A program made the translations under genes and the position numbers. DNA of 12,888 nucleotides from JBGSIZ01 sp041742255 (GTDB lineage Bacteria > Pseudomonadota > Alphaproteobacteria > Rhodobacterales > Rhodobacteraceae). Location of the stretch: NCBI GenBank assembly GCA_041742255.1, contig JBGSIZ010000121.1, forward strand, positions 1 through 12,888, read 5' to 3'. Of this stretch, positions 6,034 through 12,387 are shown piece after piece; position 1 is the first letter of the stretch, and each line of letters begins with the position of its first letter. The notes beneath the pieces were generated by a model that was not told the DNA's origin, did no database searches, and saw nothing but the letters and a program-made list of their open reading frames with translations.

Positions 6034-8496
6034 TTACTTCGTGACCTCAATTGCCCGGGTGCCCAGAACGATGGCCCCTTGGTCGAGGATGTATTTCAGT
6101 TCATAGGTGCCCGCCGTGTCCGGCAGCCGCACCGTCACCGGATTGCCATCCGATACCCGCGCGTAGTCCAGATAGCTGTTGTCCCCAGGGACGCCGATGG
6201 CGATGTAATCGCCGGGGTAGCCCGGCCCGTCCCAACCCACAACAAGGTCGTTTCCTGTCACCCCGGTGTCCGGGGCCACGATCTGTGCCGTGACAGCGGC
6301 GATGGTGATGGGCAACCGTTGCACGATTGTTGCCCCTTGGTTCAGGACATACCGCAGTTCATAGTCGCCGGGTTCGCCGGGCATCTGAACCTGCGCCGGA
6401 TTGCCGTGTTCGGTATTGGTGTAGTTGATATAGCCGTCGTCCCCGACCCGCCCGACCGCGATGTAATCGCGCGGGTAATTCGGCCCCTCAAAGGTGACGG
6501 GGATCGTGGCCCCTGCGGGTGCGGTTCCGTCCGCCTGTAGCGTGACCTTGAGCCCGGTGACCGTGATGGGCCGCGCCACCAACACCTCGGCCCCTTGGTT
6601 CAGGACATAGCGCACTTCGTAGTCGCCCGGTTGCGTTGGCATTTCGAGCGTCAGCGGATTGCCGTCTGCGGTGTAGGTGTAGTTGACATAGCCACCGTCC
6701 CCAACCGCCGACACCGCGATATAGTCCCGGTCGTAATTCGGGCCCGTCCAGCCCACCGTGATCCGTTCCCCCGCAATCGCGGTGTCGGGTGCCACCAAGC
6801 CAACCTCGACTGCATTGACCGTGATCGCCCGCCGCGCGAGGATTTCCCCTCCTTGGTTCAGGTGGTAGCGGATTTCAAATGCCCCCGGTTCTGCAGGCAT
6901 TTCAAGCATCAAGGGCGATCCGTCTTCGGTCCGGGTATAGTTGATATACCCATCCTCGCCCACATTGCCGACCGAGATATAGTCCCGGTCGTAATCCGGC
7001 CCGGTCCATGTCACGGGGATCGTGGCCCCCACGGCGGCGGAGTCGGCGGCGTCCAGCGTCACGACCGCGTCGCTGACCGTGATCACCCGCCGCGCGAGGA
7101 TTTCGCCCCGTTGGTTGAGGTGGTAGCGGATTTCATAGTCCCCCGCCTCGGTCGGCATTTCAAGCATCAGAGGCGCGCCGTCTTCTGTCCGGGTGTAGTT
7201 GATATAGCGGTCATCCCCGACCTTGCCCACGGCGATGTAGTCCCGCGCGTAGTCCGGCCCGGTCCACGTCACCTCGACTTGCGCGCCGACAACGGCCTGA
7301 TCGGCGGCGTTCAACGTCACCTCGACCGGGGCCACCTCGATCAGGCGGGTGGCCAAGATGTCTTTGGTCGCGTTGGACACATACCGGAGTTCATAGGTGC
7401 CGGTTTTGGGCGGCATCAACAGGCGGGCAGGGTTGCCATCCTCGGTATAGATGTAGTTGACGTAGTCCCCCCGACTGGGGTCGCTGACCGCGATATAGTC
7501 GCGGGTGTCGTTCGGCCCATCCCACGTCACGTCGATGGTGGACCCCAGTGCCGCCGTTTCGGGCGCCGTCAAGGTGGCCGACAGCACAGGTGCCGGGAAA
7601 AAGGCCGTGTAGAAATCCGCGATCCCCACGACGTCGAGAGTGCCTTCGGACACGTCTTCGGTCGAGGGACGCAGGGCGATGACGGTGTAGGCCCCTTCGG
7701 TGAGGTCCAGATCGAAATTCGCGGCGGCCTGATTTTCAACCAGCGTTTCGCCCGCGGGTCCGGTCACTGTCCAGATGATGTCTTCGGTGATCTGGGTGCC
7801 GGTGACGGTATCTTCGCCCTCGAACGCCTGAAACGTGATGGCGGAAGGTTGGGGGGCGGGGTCTGGTGCGGGCGCTGCTGCAACGGTCGCCAAGGCCGCC
7901 GTCAATTGATCCGCCGTGTCCGCCGTGAGGAACTGACCGCCGGTTTCGTCTGCGATGCATTGCATCTGGGCCAGCGCGTCCGGGTCCGCGCCCACGTCAA
8001 ATCCGATCACATGCGCGGTAAAGCCGATCCCGGCCTCCTCCAGCAGGCGGGCGGCGGCGCAGGGGTCCGGGTTGCAGGTTTCCACCCCGTCCGAGACGAG
8101 GATGACGGTTGCCGTGTCTTCGGTATAGCGCAGCGCCTGAGCCGCCGCGATGACTGCATCCGTCATGGGCGTTTTGCCCAAGGGTTTGATCCCGTTGACC
8201 GCCGCCGCAATGGCCGCCGCAGTTCCCGGTGCCGGGGCCACGACCGTTTCAATGTCCGTGCAGTCCCCGCGCGTGCGGTGCCCGTAAATCGTCAGGCCAA
8301 GCCCCTGATCCGCCGGGAAATCCTGTAGCAGGTCACCCACGACCTGTTGCGCGATGGTGATTTTCGCCACGCCGTCGATCTGGCCCCACATGGACCCCGA
8401 CCCGTCCAGCACGAGAATGGTGTTTGGTTTGTCTTGGGCCAAGGCCGCGATTGGCATAAGGCCAAGCATTGCGGCGAGCGCGAGGAATCGGGTCAT
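6034..8496 (-). CDS. Exported von Willebrand factor A domain protein with six tandem 86-residue repeats
   Basis: An 820-residue predicted exported protein of unknown function. Residues 1-20 form a signal peptide with an AALA end (cut before Q21). A VWA domain spans about 26-205: MIDAS DGSGS at 31-35, T109/T112 in GKTPMTD and D136 in VSDGVET, so divalent-metal ligand binding should be intact. Four cysteines (79, 141, 146, 180), all in the VWA domain, could form disulfides. A Pro/Ala linker (208-217) and a beta-rich stretch (220-305) precede six tandem repeats (306-820), predicted beta-sandwich-like. There is no C-terminal membrane anchor or sorting motif, so it is periplasmic or secreted. ATG 8496 has AGGA at 8503-8506 (minus strand). 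The rhodanese gene ends 91 bases upstream on the same strand; I found no clear promoter between them. VWA proteins usually mediate adhesion or assembly of metal-dependent complexes. A role in surface or periplasmic protein binding is inference. Confidence 0.85.
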   Translation of the reverse strand: MTRFLALAAMLGLMPIAALAQDKPNTILVLDGSGSMWGQIDGVAKITIAQQVVGDLLQDFPADQGLGLTIYGHRTRGDCTDIETVVAPAPGTAAAIAAAVNGIKPLGKTPMTDAVIAAAQALRYTEDTATVILVSDGVETCNPDPCAAARLLEEAGIGFTAHVIGFDVGADPDALAQMQCIADETGGQFLTADTADQLTAALATVAAAPAPDPAPQPSAITFQAFEGEDTVTGTQITEDIIWTVTGPAGETLVENQAAANFDLDLTEGAYTVIALRPSTEDVSEGTLDVVGIADFYTAFFPAPVLSATLTAPETAALGSTIDVTWDGPNDTRDYIAVSDPSRGDYVNYIYTEDGNPARLLMPPKTGTYELRYVSNATKDILATRLIEVAPVEVTLNAADQAVVGAQVEVTWTGPDYARDYIAVGKVGDDRYINYTRTEDGAPLMLEMPTEAGDYEIRYHLNQRGEILARRVITVSDAVVTLDAADSAAVGATIPVTWTGPDYDRDYISVGNVGEDGYINYTRTEDGSPLMLEMPAEPGAFEIRYHLNQGGEILARRAITVNAVEVGLVAPDTAIAGERITVGWTGPNYDRDYIAVSAVGDGGYVNYTYTADGNPLTLEMPTQPGDYEVRYVLNQGAEVLVARPITVTGLKVTLQADGTAPAGATIPVTFEGPNYPRDYIAVGRVGDDGYINYTNTEHGNPAQVQMPGEPGDYELRYVLNQGATIVQRLPITIAAVTAQIVAPDTGVTGNDLVVGWDGPGYPGDYIAIGVPGDNSYLDYARVSDGNPVTVRLPDTAGTYELKYILDQGAIVLGTRAIEVTK
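6037..7581 (-). repeat. Six tandem 258-bp coding repeats in the VWA protein
   Basis: Six units in strict register: R1 7581-7324, R2 7323-7066, R3 7065-6808, R4 6807-6550, R5 6549-6292 and R6 6291-6037. The first five are exactly 86 codons and the last 85, with no internal insertions or deletions by my alignment. Nearly invariant positions per unit are a W(or F)-x-G-P, then a D-Y-I about five residues on (R-D-Y-I in five units), a Y-x-N/D-Y, an acidic-Gly-x-P turn, a hydrophobic-P followed by G-x-Y/F-E-hydrophobic-R/K-Y, and an I-x-V at the end. R2 and R3 are the closest pair at both protein and DNA level; R1 and R6 are the most diverged, as expected for an array that grew from the middle. Confidence 0.9.
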
Positions 8497-8542
8497 GGGA
8501 AATCCTGTCGGTCAATGATGCCGCAGGATTCCACGTTGATGT

Positions 8543-8564
8543 CCATCTGGCTAGTCCAAGATGG
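8543..8564. other. Hairpin in the rhodanese-VWA gene spacer
   Basis: CCATCTGG (8543-8550) pairs with CCAAGATGG (8556-8564) with one bulged A and a five-base loop. It lies between the rhodanese stop and the VWA gene start. No T-tract follows in either direction, so it is not a standard terminator. It could be an RNA processing element, an operator or chance. Nothing else stands out in this 91-base spacer. Confidence 0.3.
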
Positions 8565-8587
8565 TAAAAGGTCTGGAAAACCAGTCC

Positions 8588-8923
8588 CTAGCGGTCCACG
8601 GGTCCGCCCGCCTGTGCCCAATGGCCAAAGCCGCCGATGTTGTGGACGCTGTCATAGCCCAGGGCATGAAGGATATCCTTGCCCCGTTCGGCCCGCGCGC
8701 CTGCCGCACAATACAAGGCAATCGGTTTGCCAGATCCCAATTCCGCCGGACGGTCCGGGCAATCCTGCGCCGCCTTGATCGGCAACAAAGACAGCGGCAG
8801 GCGCAGCGCCCCGCGCGCCGCACCCGTCGCCGCAATTTCCGCGGGTTCGCGCAGGTCAATAACGATAATGTCCTGCGACGCCGATTTCGCGATGGCGTCA
8901 TGGATCGAAAGGGGAGTGTGCAT
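8588..8923 (-). CDS. Single-domain rhodanese-like sulfurtransferase
   Basis: A 111-residue single-domain rhodanese, presumably cytoplasmic (no signal peptide or membrane segment), that would carry a persulfide on its active cysteine. The core is IIVIDLREPAE at about 19-29, then the active-site loop YCAAGARAER with catalytic C72, and the closing GYDSVHNIGGFGHW that fits the rhodanese end motif. The ATG at 8923 (minus strand) is preferred because AAAGGAC lies about eight bases upstream; an in-frame ATG at 8953 has no ribosome binding site and overlaps the candidate -10. The gene is divergent from uvrA and lies upstream of the VWA gene on the same strand. E. coli YgaP fuses this type of domain to a DUF2892 membrane tail; here a DUF2892 gene lies just beyond uvrA. 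The sulfur acceptor is unknown. Confidence 0.88.
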   Translation of the reverse strand: MHTPLSIHDAIAKSASQDIIVIDLREPAEIAATGAARGALRLPLSLLPIKAAQDCPDRPAELGSGKPIALYCAAGARAERGKDILHALGYDSVHNIGGFGHWAQAGGPVDR

Positions 8924-8952
8924 TCTGGTCGTCCTTTGCTGTGTTGGGTTCA

Positions 8953-8980
8953 TAAATACATTAGGAAAACGAAATGTAAA
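8953..8980 (-). promoter_or_regulatory. Candidate promoter of the rhodanese gene
   Basis: Read on the minus strand, TTTACA (8980-8975) and TATTTA (8958-8953) are separated by 16 bases and stand 30 bases upstream of the chosen ATG. The -35 matches the consensus well and the -10 is only moderate. The ACAT-N12-ATGT inverted repeat fills the spacer, a good position for a repressor. Confidence 0.45.
8958..8977. promoter_or_regulatory. Candidate operator ACAT-N12-ATGT upstream of the rhodanese gene
   Basis: ACAT at 8958-8961 and ATGT at 8974-8977 are inverted half-sites 12 bases apart. They extend to TACATT/AATGTA (8957-8962 and 8973-8978), a six-base perfect inverted repeat with a ten-base centre. 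On the minus strand it reads ACATTTCGTTTTCCTAATGT. The same half-sites and spacing recur at the DUF2892 promoter (12298-12317). The cognate regulator is not in the window. Confidence 0.45.
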
Positions 8981-9016
8981 GGATCGCGTGCGTAAATATT
9001 TCCAGAATTGCGCCGC

Positions 9017-9031
9017 GTTCCCGTCTTGTTC
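9017..9031 (+). promoter_or_regulatory. LexA (SOS) box upstream of uvrA
   Basis: GTTC (9017-9020), seven bases, GTTC (9028-9031). This is exactly the GTTC-N7-GTTC direct-repeat box recognised by alphaproteobacterial LexA, described for Rhodobacter recA and uvrA. It lies 66 bases before the uvrA ATG, so DNA-damage induction of uvrA is expected. It is also about 36 bases upstream of the divergent rhodanese -35, probably too far to control that gene directly. Confidence 0.85.
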
Positions 9032-9042
9032 TCATTTTTCGG

Positions 9043-9071
9043 TTGGAGGTTCCCGGCCCCTCCTCTATCTA
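9043..9071 (+). promoter_or_regulatory. Weak candidate uvrA promoter
   Basis: TTGGAG (9043-9048), a 17-base spacer, then TATCTA (9066-9071). The -35 matches consensus at four of six positions and the -10 at three, so this is tentative. A start near 9078 would leave a leader of about 19 bases to the ATG at 9097. In that case LexA at 9017-9031 would bind just upstream of the -35. A promoter upstream of the LexA box is an alternative I could not locate. Confidence 0.3.
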
Positions 9072-9096
9072 AGGTTGGACAGTGCCGGGGGGCCAA

Positions 9097-11958
9097 ATGG
9101 CGGAACAAAAATTCATCGAAGTGCGCGGTGCGCGTGAACACAACCTCAAGAACATCGACGTGGATATTCCGCGCGATCAACTGGTGGTGATCACGGGTCT
9201 GTCCGGGTCGGGCAAATCATCGCTCGCGTTCGATACGATCTATGCCGAGGGCCAGCGCCGGTATGTCGAAAGCCTGTCGGCCTATGCCCGCCAGTTTCTG
9301 GACATGATGGAAAAGCCCGATGTGGATCACATCAGCGGTTTGTCCCCAGCGATTTCGATTGAACAAAAGACTACATCGAAGAACCCTCGGTCCACGGTCG
9401 GCACCGTGACCGAGATTTACGATTACCTGCGTCTGTTGTTCGCCCGCGCCGGCACCCCGTTTTCCCCCGCCACTGGATTGCCCATCGAAGCCCAGCAGGT
9501 GCAGGACATGGTGGACCGCGTTATGGCGATGGAGGAGGGGACGCGCGGTTATTTGCTGGCCCCGATCGTTCGTGACCGCAAGGGCGAGTATCGCAAGGAA
9601 TTTCTGGAACTGCGCAAGCAAGGGTTTCAGCGGGTCAAGGTGAACGGCGCATTTCACGAACTGGACGATCCGCCGGTTCTGGACAAGAAATTCCGCCATG
9701 ACATTGACGTTGTGGTGGACCGGATCGTTGTCCGTGAAGGGCTGGAAACCCGGTTGGCCGACAGTTTCCGCACTGCGTTGAACCTTGCCGACGGGATCAC
9801 CATTCTGGAAACCGCGCCAACCGAGGGTGAGCCGGAGCGCATTGTTTTTTCAGAGAAATTCGCCTGTCCCGTGTCCGGGTTCACGATCCCCGAAATCGAA
9901 CCCCGCCTGTTTTCGTTCAACGCTCCGTTTGGGGCCTGCCCGGTGTGTGACGGGTTGGGGATGGAGCTGTTTTTCGATGACCGGCTGGTCGTGCCCGATG
10001 TGACGCTCAAGATCGCCGATGGGGCGATTGCGCCTTGGCGCAAGGGCAAATCCCCCTATTTCCTGCAAACCATCGAGGCCATCGCCAAGCATTACGGATT
10101 CAACAAGAACGCCCGTTGGAAAGAGATACCCGAGGCCGTGCAAGAGGTGTTTTTGCGCGGGTCCGGCACCGACGAGATCCAGTTCCGCTATGACGAAGGC
10201 GGCCGGGTGTATCAGGTCAAGCGCGCGTTCGAGGGTGTCATCCCGAACATGGAGCGCCGATACAAGGAAACCGACAGCGCCTGGATTCGAGAAGAATTCG
10301 AGCAATATCAAAACAATAGGTCCTGCGGGGCCTGTGGCGGATACCGGTTGCGGCCCGAAGCCCTCGCCGTCAAGATTGCTGGTCTGCACGTCGGCCAAGT
10401 TGTCAAAATGTCGATCCGCGAGGCCTATGACTGGTGCCTTGCCGTGCCTGATAGTCTGAGCAAGCAGAAGAACGAAATCGCCCGCGCCATTCTGAAGGAA
10501 GTGCGCGAACGGCTGGGATTTTTGAACAATGTGGGGTTGGAATACCTGACGTTGAGCCGCAACGCCGGGACGTTGTCGGGCGGCGAAAGCCAGCGTATCC
10601 GGTTGGCCAGCCAGATTGGGTCCGGCCTTACGGGGGTGTTGTATGTGTTGGACGAGCCGTCCATCGGTCTGCATCAACGCGACAACGACCGGTTGTTGAC
10701 GACCCTGAAAAACCTGCGGGATCAAGGCAATACGGTGATTGTGGTCGAACACGACGAGGAGGCCATCCGCGAGGCCGACTATGTGTTTGACATTGGGCCG
10801 GGGGCCGGGGTGCATGGTGGGCAGGTGGTCGCGCGCGGCACGCCTGCGCAAATCATGGCTGATCCTGCGTCCATGACCGGGCAATATCTGACCGGGACCC
10901 GCCGGATTGAGGTGCCGACCGTGCGGCGCGCCGGGAACAAGAAAATGCTGACCGTGGTCAAGGCTACGGGCAACAACCTGCACGAGGTCACGGTCGATTT
11001 TCCGTTGGGCAAGTTTGTGTGTGTGACGGGCGTTTCGGGAGGCGGGAAATCCACGCTAACCATTGAAACGCTTTATAAAAATGCCGCGATGAAGTTGAAT
11101 GGTGCGCGCGAGACCCCGGCCCCGTGTGAGACGATCAAGGGGTTTGAGCATCTGGACAAGGTCATTGATATTGACCAACGCGCCATTGGCCGGACTCCGC
11201 GCAGCAATCCCGCCACCTATACCGGGGCGTTCACCCCGATCCGCGATTGGTTCGCGGGCCTTCCGGAAGCGAAAACAAGGGGTTACAAGCCGGGTCGGTT
11301 TTCGTTCAACGTCAAGGGTGGCCGATGCGAAGCCTGTCAGGGGGATGGCGTCATCAAGATCGAGATGCATTTTCTGCCCGATGTCTATGTCACCTGCGAG
11401 ACCTGCAAGGGCAAGCGATACAACCGCGAAACGCTGGAAGTTTCGTTTAAAGGCAAGAGCATAGCAGACGTTCTTGATATGACTGTCGAGGATGCCCAAG
11501 AGTTTTTCCGCGCCGTGCCTAGCATCCGTGAGAAGATGGATGCCTTGGTCCGGGTGGGGTTGGGGTATATCAAGGTGGGCCAGCAGGCGACGACCCTGTC
11601 GGGAGGCGAGGCCCAACGGGTCAAGTTGTCCAAGGAATTGGCGAAGCGGTCCACGGGCCGCACGCTGTATATTCTGGATGAACCGACCACCGGCCTGCAT
11701 TTTGAGGATGTTCGCAAGCTATTGGAAGTGCTGCATGAATTGGTCGATCAGGGCAACACGGTTGTGGTGATCGAACACAATCTGGACGTGGTGAAAACCG
11801 CCGATTGGATCATCGACATCGGCCCCGAGGGCGGCGATGGCGGGGGTTACGTTGTGGCAACGGGCACGCCCGAGGATATCATCAAGGTCGATGCGAGCCA
11901 CACGGGCCGGTATTTGCGGGTGCTGTTGGACCCGAAAAGCCGGGTCGCTGCGGAATAG
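9097..11958 (+). CDS. uvrA: Excinuclease ABC subunit A (UvrA)
   Basis: UvrA dimerises and, with UvrB, scans DNA for bulky lesions in nucleotide excision repair. It has 953 residues, full length. The first Walker A is GLSGSGKS at 34-41, with ABC signature LSGGESQ at 493-499 and Walker B DEP from 519. The second Walker A is GVSGGGKS at 645-652, with LSGGEAQ from 834 and DEPTTGLH from 861. Zinc-module cysteines are C410/C413 and C744-X2-C747-X19-C767-X2-C770. At the first module CPVS (257-260) replaces the CxxC seen in E. coli, while C281/C284 are kept. The ATG at 9097 matches where UvrA proteins usually begin. An in-frame GTG at 9082 has an AAGG seven bases upstream and would add five residues. 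A LexA box lies upstream. The gene interrupts the two minus-strand genes for the rhodanese and the DUF2892 protein. Confidence 0.97.
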   Translation: MAEQKFIEVRGAREHNLKNIDVDIPRDQLVVITGLSGSGKSSLAFDTIYAEGQRRYVESLSAYARQFLDMMEKPDVDHISGLSPAISIEQKTTSKNPRSTVGTVTEIYDYLRLLFARAGTPFSPATGLPIEAQQVQDMVDRVMAMEEGTRGYLLAPIVRDRKGEYRKEFLELRKQGFQRVKVNGAFHELDDPPVLDKKFRHDIDVVVDRIVVREGLETRLADSFRTALNLADGITILETAPTEGEPERIVFSEKFACPVSGFTIPEIEPRLFSFNAPFGACPVCDGLGMELFFDDRLVVPDVTLKIADGAIAPWRKGKSPYFLQTIEAIAKHYGFNKNARWKEIPEAVQEVFLRGSGTDEIQFRYDEGGRVYQVKRAFEGVIPNMERRYKETDSAWIREEFEQYQNNRSCGACGGYRLRPEALAVKIAGLHVGQVVKMSIREAYDWCLAVPDSLSKQKNEIARAILKEVRERLGFLNNVGLEYLTLSRNAGTLSGGESQRIRLASQIGSGLTGVLYVLDEPSIGLHQRDNDRLLTTLKNLRDQGNTVIVVEHDEEAIREADYVFDIGPGAGVHGGQVVARGTPAQIMADPASMTGQYLTGTRRIEVPTVRRAGNKKMLTVVKATGNNLHEVTVDFPLGKFVCVTGVSGGGKSTLTIETLYKNAAMKLNGARETPAPCETIKGFEHLDKVIDIDQRAIGRTPRSNPATYTGAFTPIRDWFAGLPEAKTRGYKPGRFSFNVKGGRCEACQGDGVIKIEMHFLPDVYVTCETCKGKRYNRETLEVSFKGKSIADVLDMTVEDAQEFFRAVPSIREKMDALVRVGLGYIKVGQQATTLSGGEAQRVKLSKELAKRSTGRTLYILDEPTTGLHFEDVRKLLEVLHELVDQGNTVVVIEHNLDVVKTADWIIDIGPEGGDGGGYVVATGTPEDIIKVDASHTGRYLRVLLDPKSRVAAE

Positions 11959-11967
11959 GTTAACGGG

Positions 11968-12000
11968 GCAAAACCGGACGGGATATTGCGGCGGTTTTGC
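11968..12000 (+). terminator. Candidate terminator after uvrA
   Basis: GCAAAACCG (11968-11976) pairs perfectly with CGGTTTTGC (11992-12000) around a 15-base loop, ten bases after the uvrA stop. The TTTT is within the 3' arm and matched by AAAA in the 5' arm, so the element could work in both directions. The large loop and short T-run make it a moderate candidate. The DUF2892 gene converges on it from 12071. Confidence 0.5.
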
Positions 12001-12070
12001 GTCGGTATACCGTCGGTGTCGAAATGGCCAAAGACGGAGAGGTTAACGGCCCCGCCTTTGGTCTGTTGGA

Positions 12071-12277
12071 TCAGCTTTTCTTCATCGGGCAGGTCGAGAA
12101 CCCGAAAACCGAATACAGAGCGCAGGACCCCATGATCCCGGTTGCCAAGGGGATGATCCCCAGAAGGTAGAGCCAACTGTAGGTGCCGCCGCCGTTGAGG
12201 AAAAATCCCGCGATCAGCGCGAGGCCCACGACGATCCGCGCAACCCGGTCGATGCTGCCGACGTTTTTAGAGAACAT
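12071..12277 (-). CDS. DUF2892 (YgaP membrane-tail family) two-helix inner-membrane protein
   Basis: A 68-residue protein of the DUF2892 family, which also forms the C-terminal membrane part of E. coli YgaP. Conserved N-terminal NVGSIDRVARIVVGLALI leads into a first hydrophobic helix (about 14-28). A Gly/Tyr-containing turn (NGGGTYSW) follows, then a second helix (about 35-50), then CALYSVFGFSTCP with C52 and C62 near the membrane face. The ATG at 12277 (minus) has a strong GAGGAGG ribosome binding site seven bases upstream and a good promoter. In YgaP the rhodanese domain is fused to this tail; here the rhodanese is a separate gene on the other side of uvrA. The two cysteines could accept or relay sulfane sulfur, which is inference only. 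Molecular function is not established. Confidence 0.88.
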   Translation of the reverse strand: MFSKNVGSIDRVARIVVGLALIAGFFLNGGGTYSWLYLLGIIPLATGIMGSCALYSVFGFSTCPMKKS

Positions 12278-12297
12278 GAATGACCCTCCTCGGTGTC

Positions 12298-12317
12298 ACA
12301 TTTGAATAACTGCATGT
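12298..12317. promoter_or_regulatory. Candidate operator ACAT-N12-ATGT at the DUF2892 promoter
   Basis: ACAT (12298-12301) and ATGT (12314-12317) are inverted half-sites 12 bases apart, the same half-sites and spacing as upstream of the rhodanese gene. The plus strand reads ACATTTGAATAACTGCATGT, identical at 12 of 20 positions to the minus-strand form of the rhodanese site and sharing its first six and last four bases. It begins directly after the -10 and covers the expected transcription start, a classic repressor position. Confidence 0.45.
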
Positions 12318-12346
12318 ATTGTGCGCCTTGAGGCTCAGCAAGTCAA
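12318..12346 (-). promoter_or_regulatory. Sigma-70-type promoter of the DUF2892 gene
   Basis: On the minus strand, TTGACT (12346-12341), a 17-base spacer, then CACAAT (12323-12318). The -35 matches the consensus at five of six positions and the -10 at four, with ideal spacing. Transcription would begin near 12311 and give a leader of about 34 bases ending in a strong ribosome binding site. This shows the DUF2892 gene need not depend on the mmsB transcript upstream. Confidence 0.6.
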
Positions 12347-12387
12347 CATGCGTTGCGGGCCGTGGTGTCGCAGGGGGGTATGCCCCG

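Noticed and set aside
6595..8328. A 577-codon plus-strand frame opposite the VWA gene, itself repetitive
   Set aside because: Its repeats only mirror the 258-bp coding repeats on the other strand. The VWA frame has a signal peptide, a MIDAS motif and a ribosome binding site; this frame has none of these.
8924..8953. ATG 8953 as the rhodanese start
   Set aside because: There is no ribosome binding site, and it would place the start inside the candidate -10 region. The inner ATG has AAAGGAC at good spacing.
9082..9096. GTG 9082 as the uvrA start
   Set aside because: It has a fair ribosome binding site, but UvrA proteins usually begin at the MAEQKFIEVRGA segment at 9097; the five added residues look non-conserved. 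Not fully excluded.
9850..10983. A 377-codon minus-strand frame opposite uvrA
   Set aside because: It is an antisense shadow of a fully supported UvrA reading frame.
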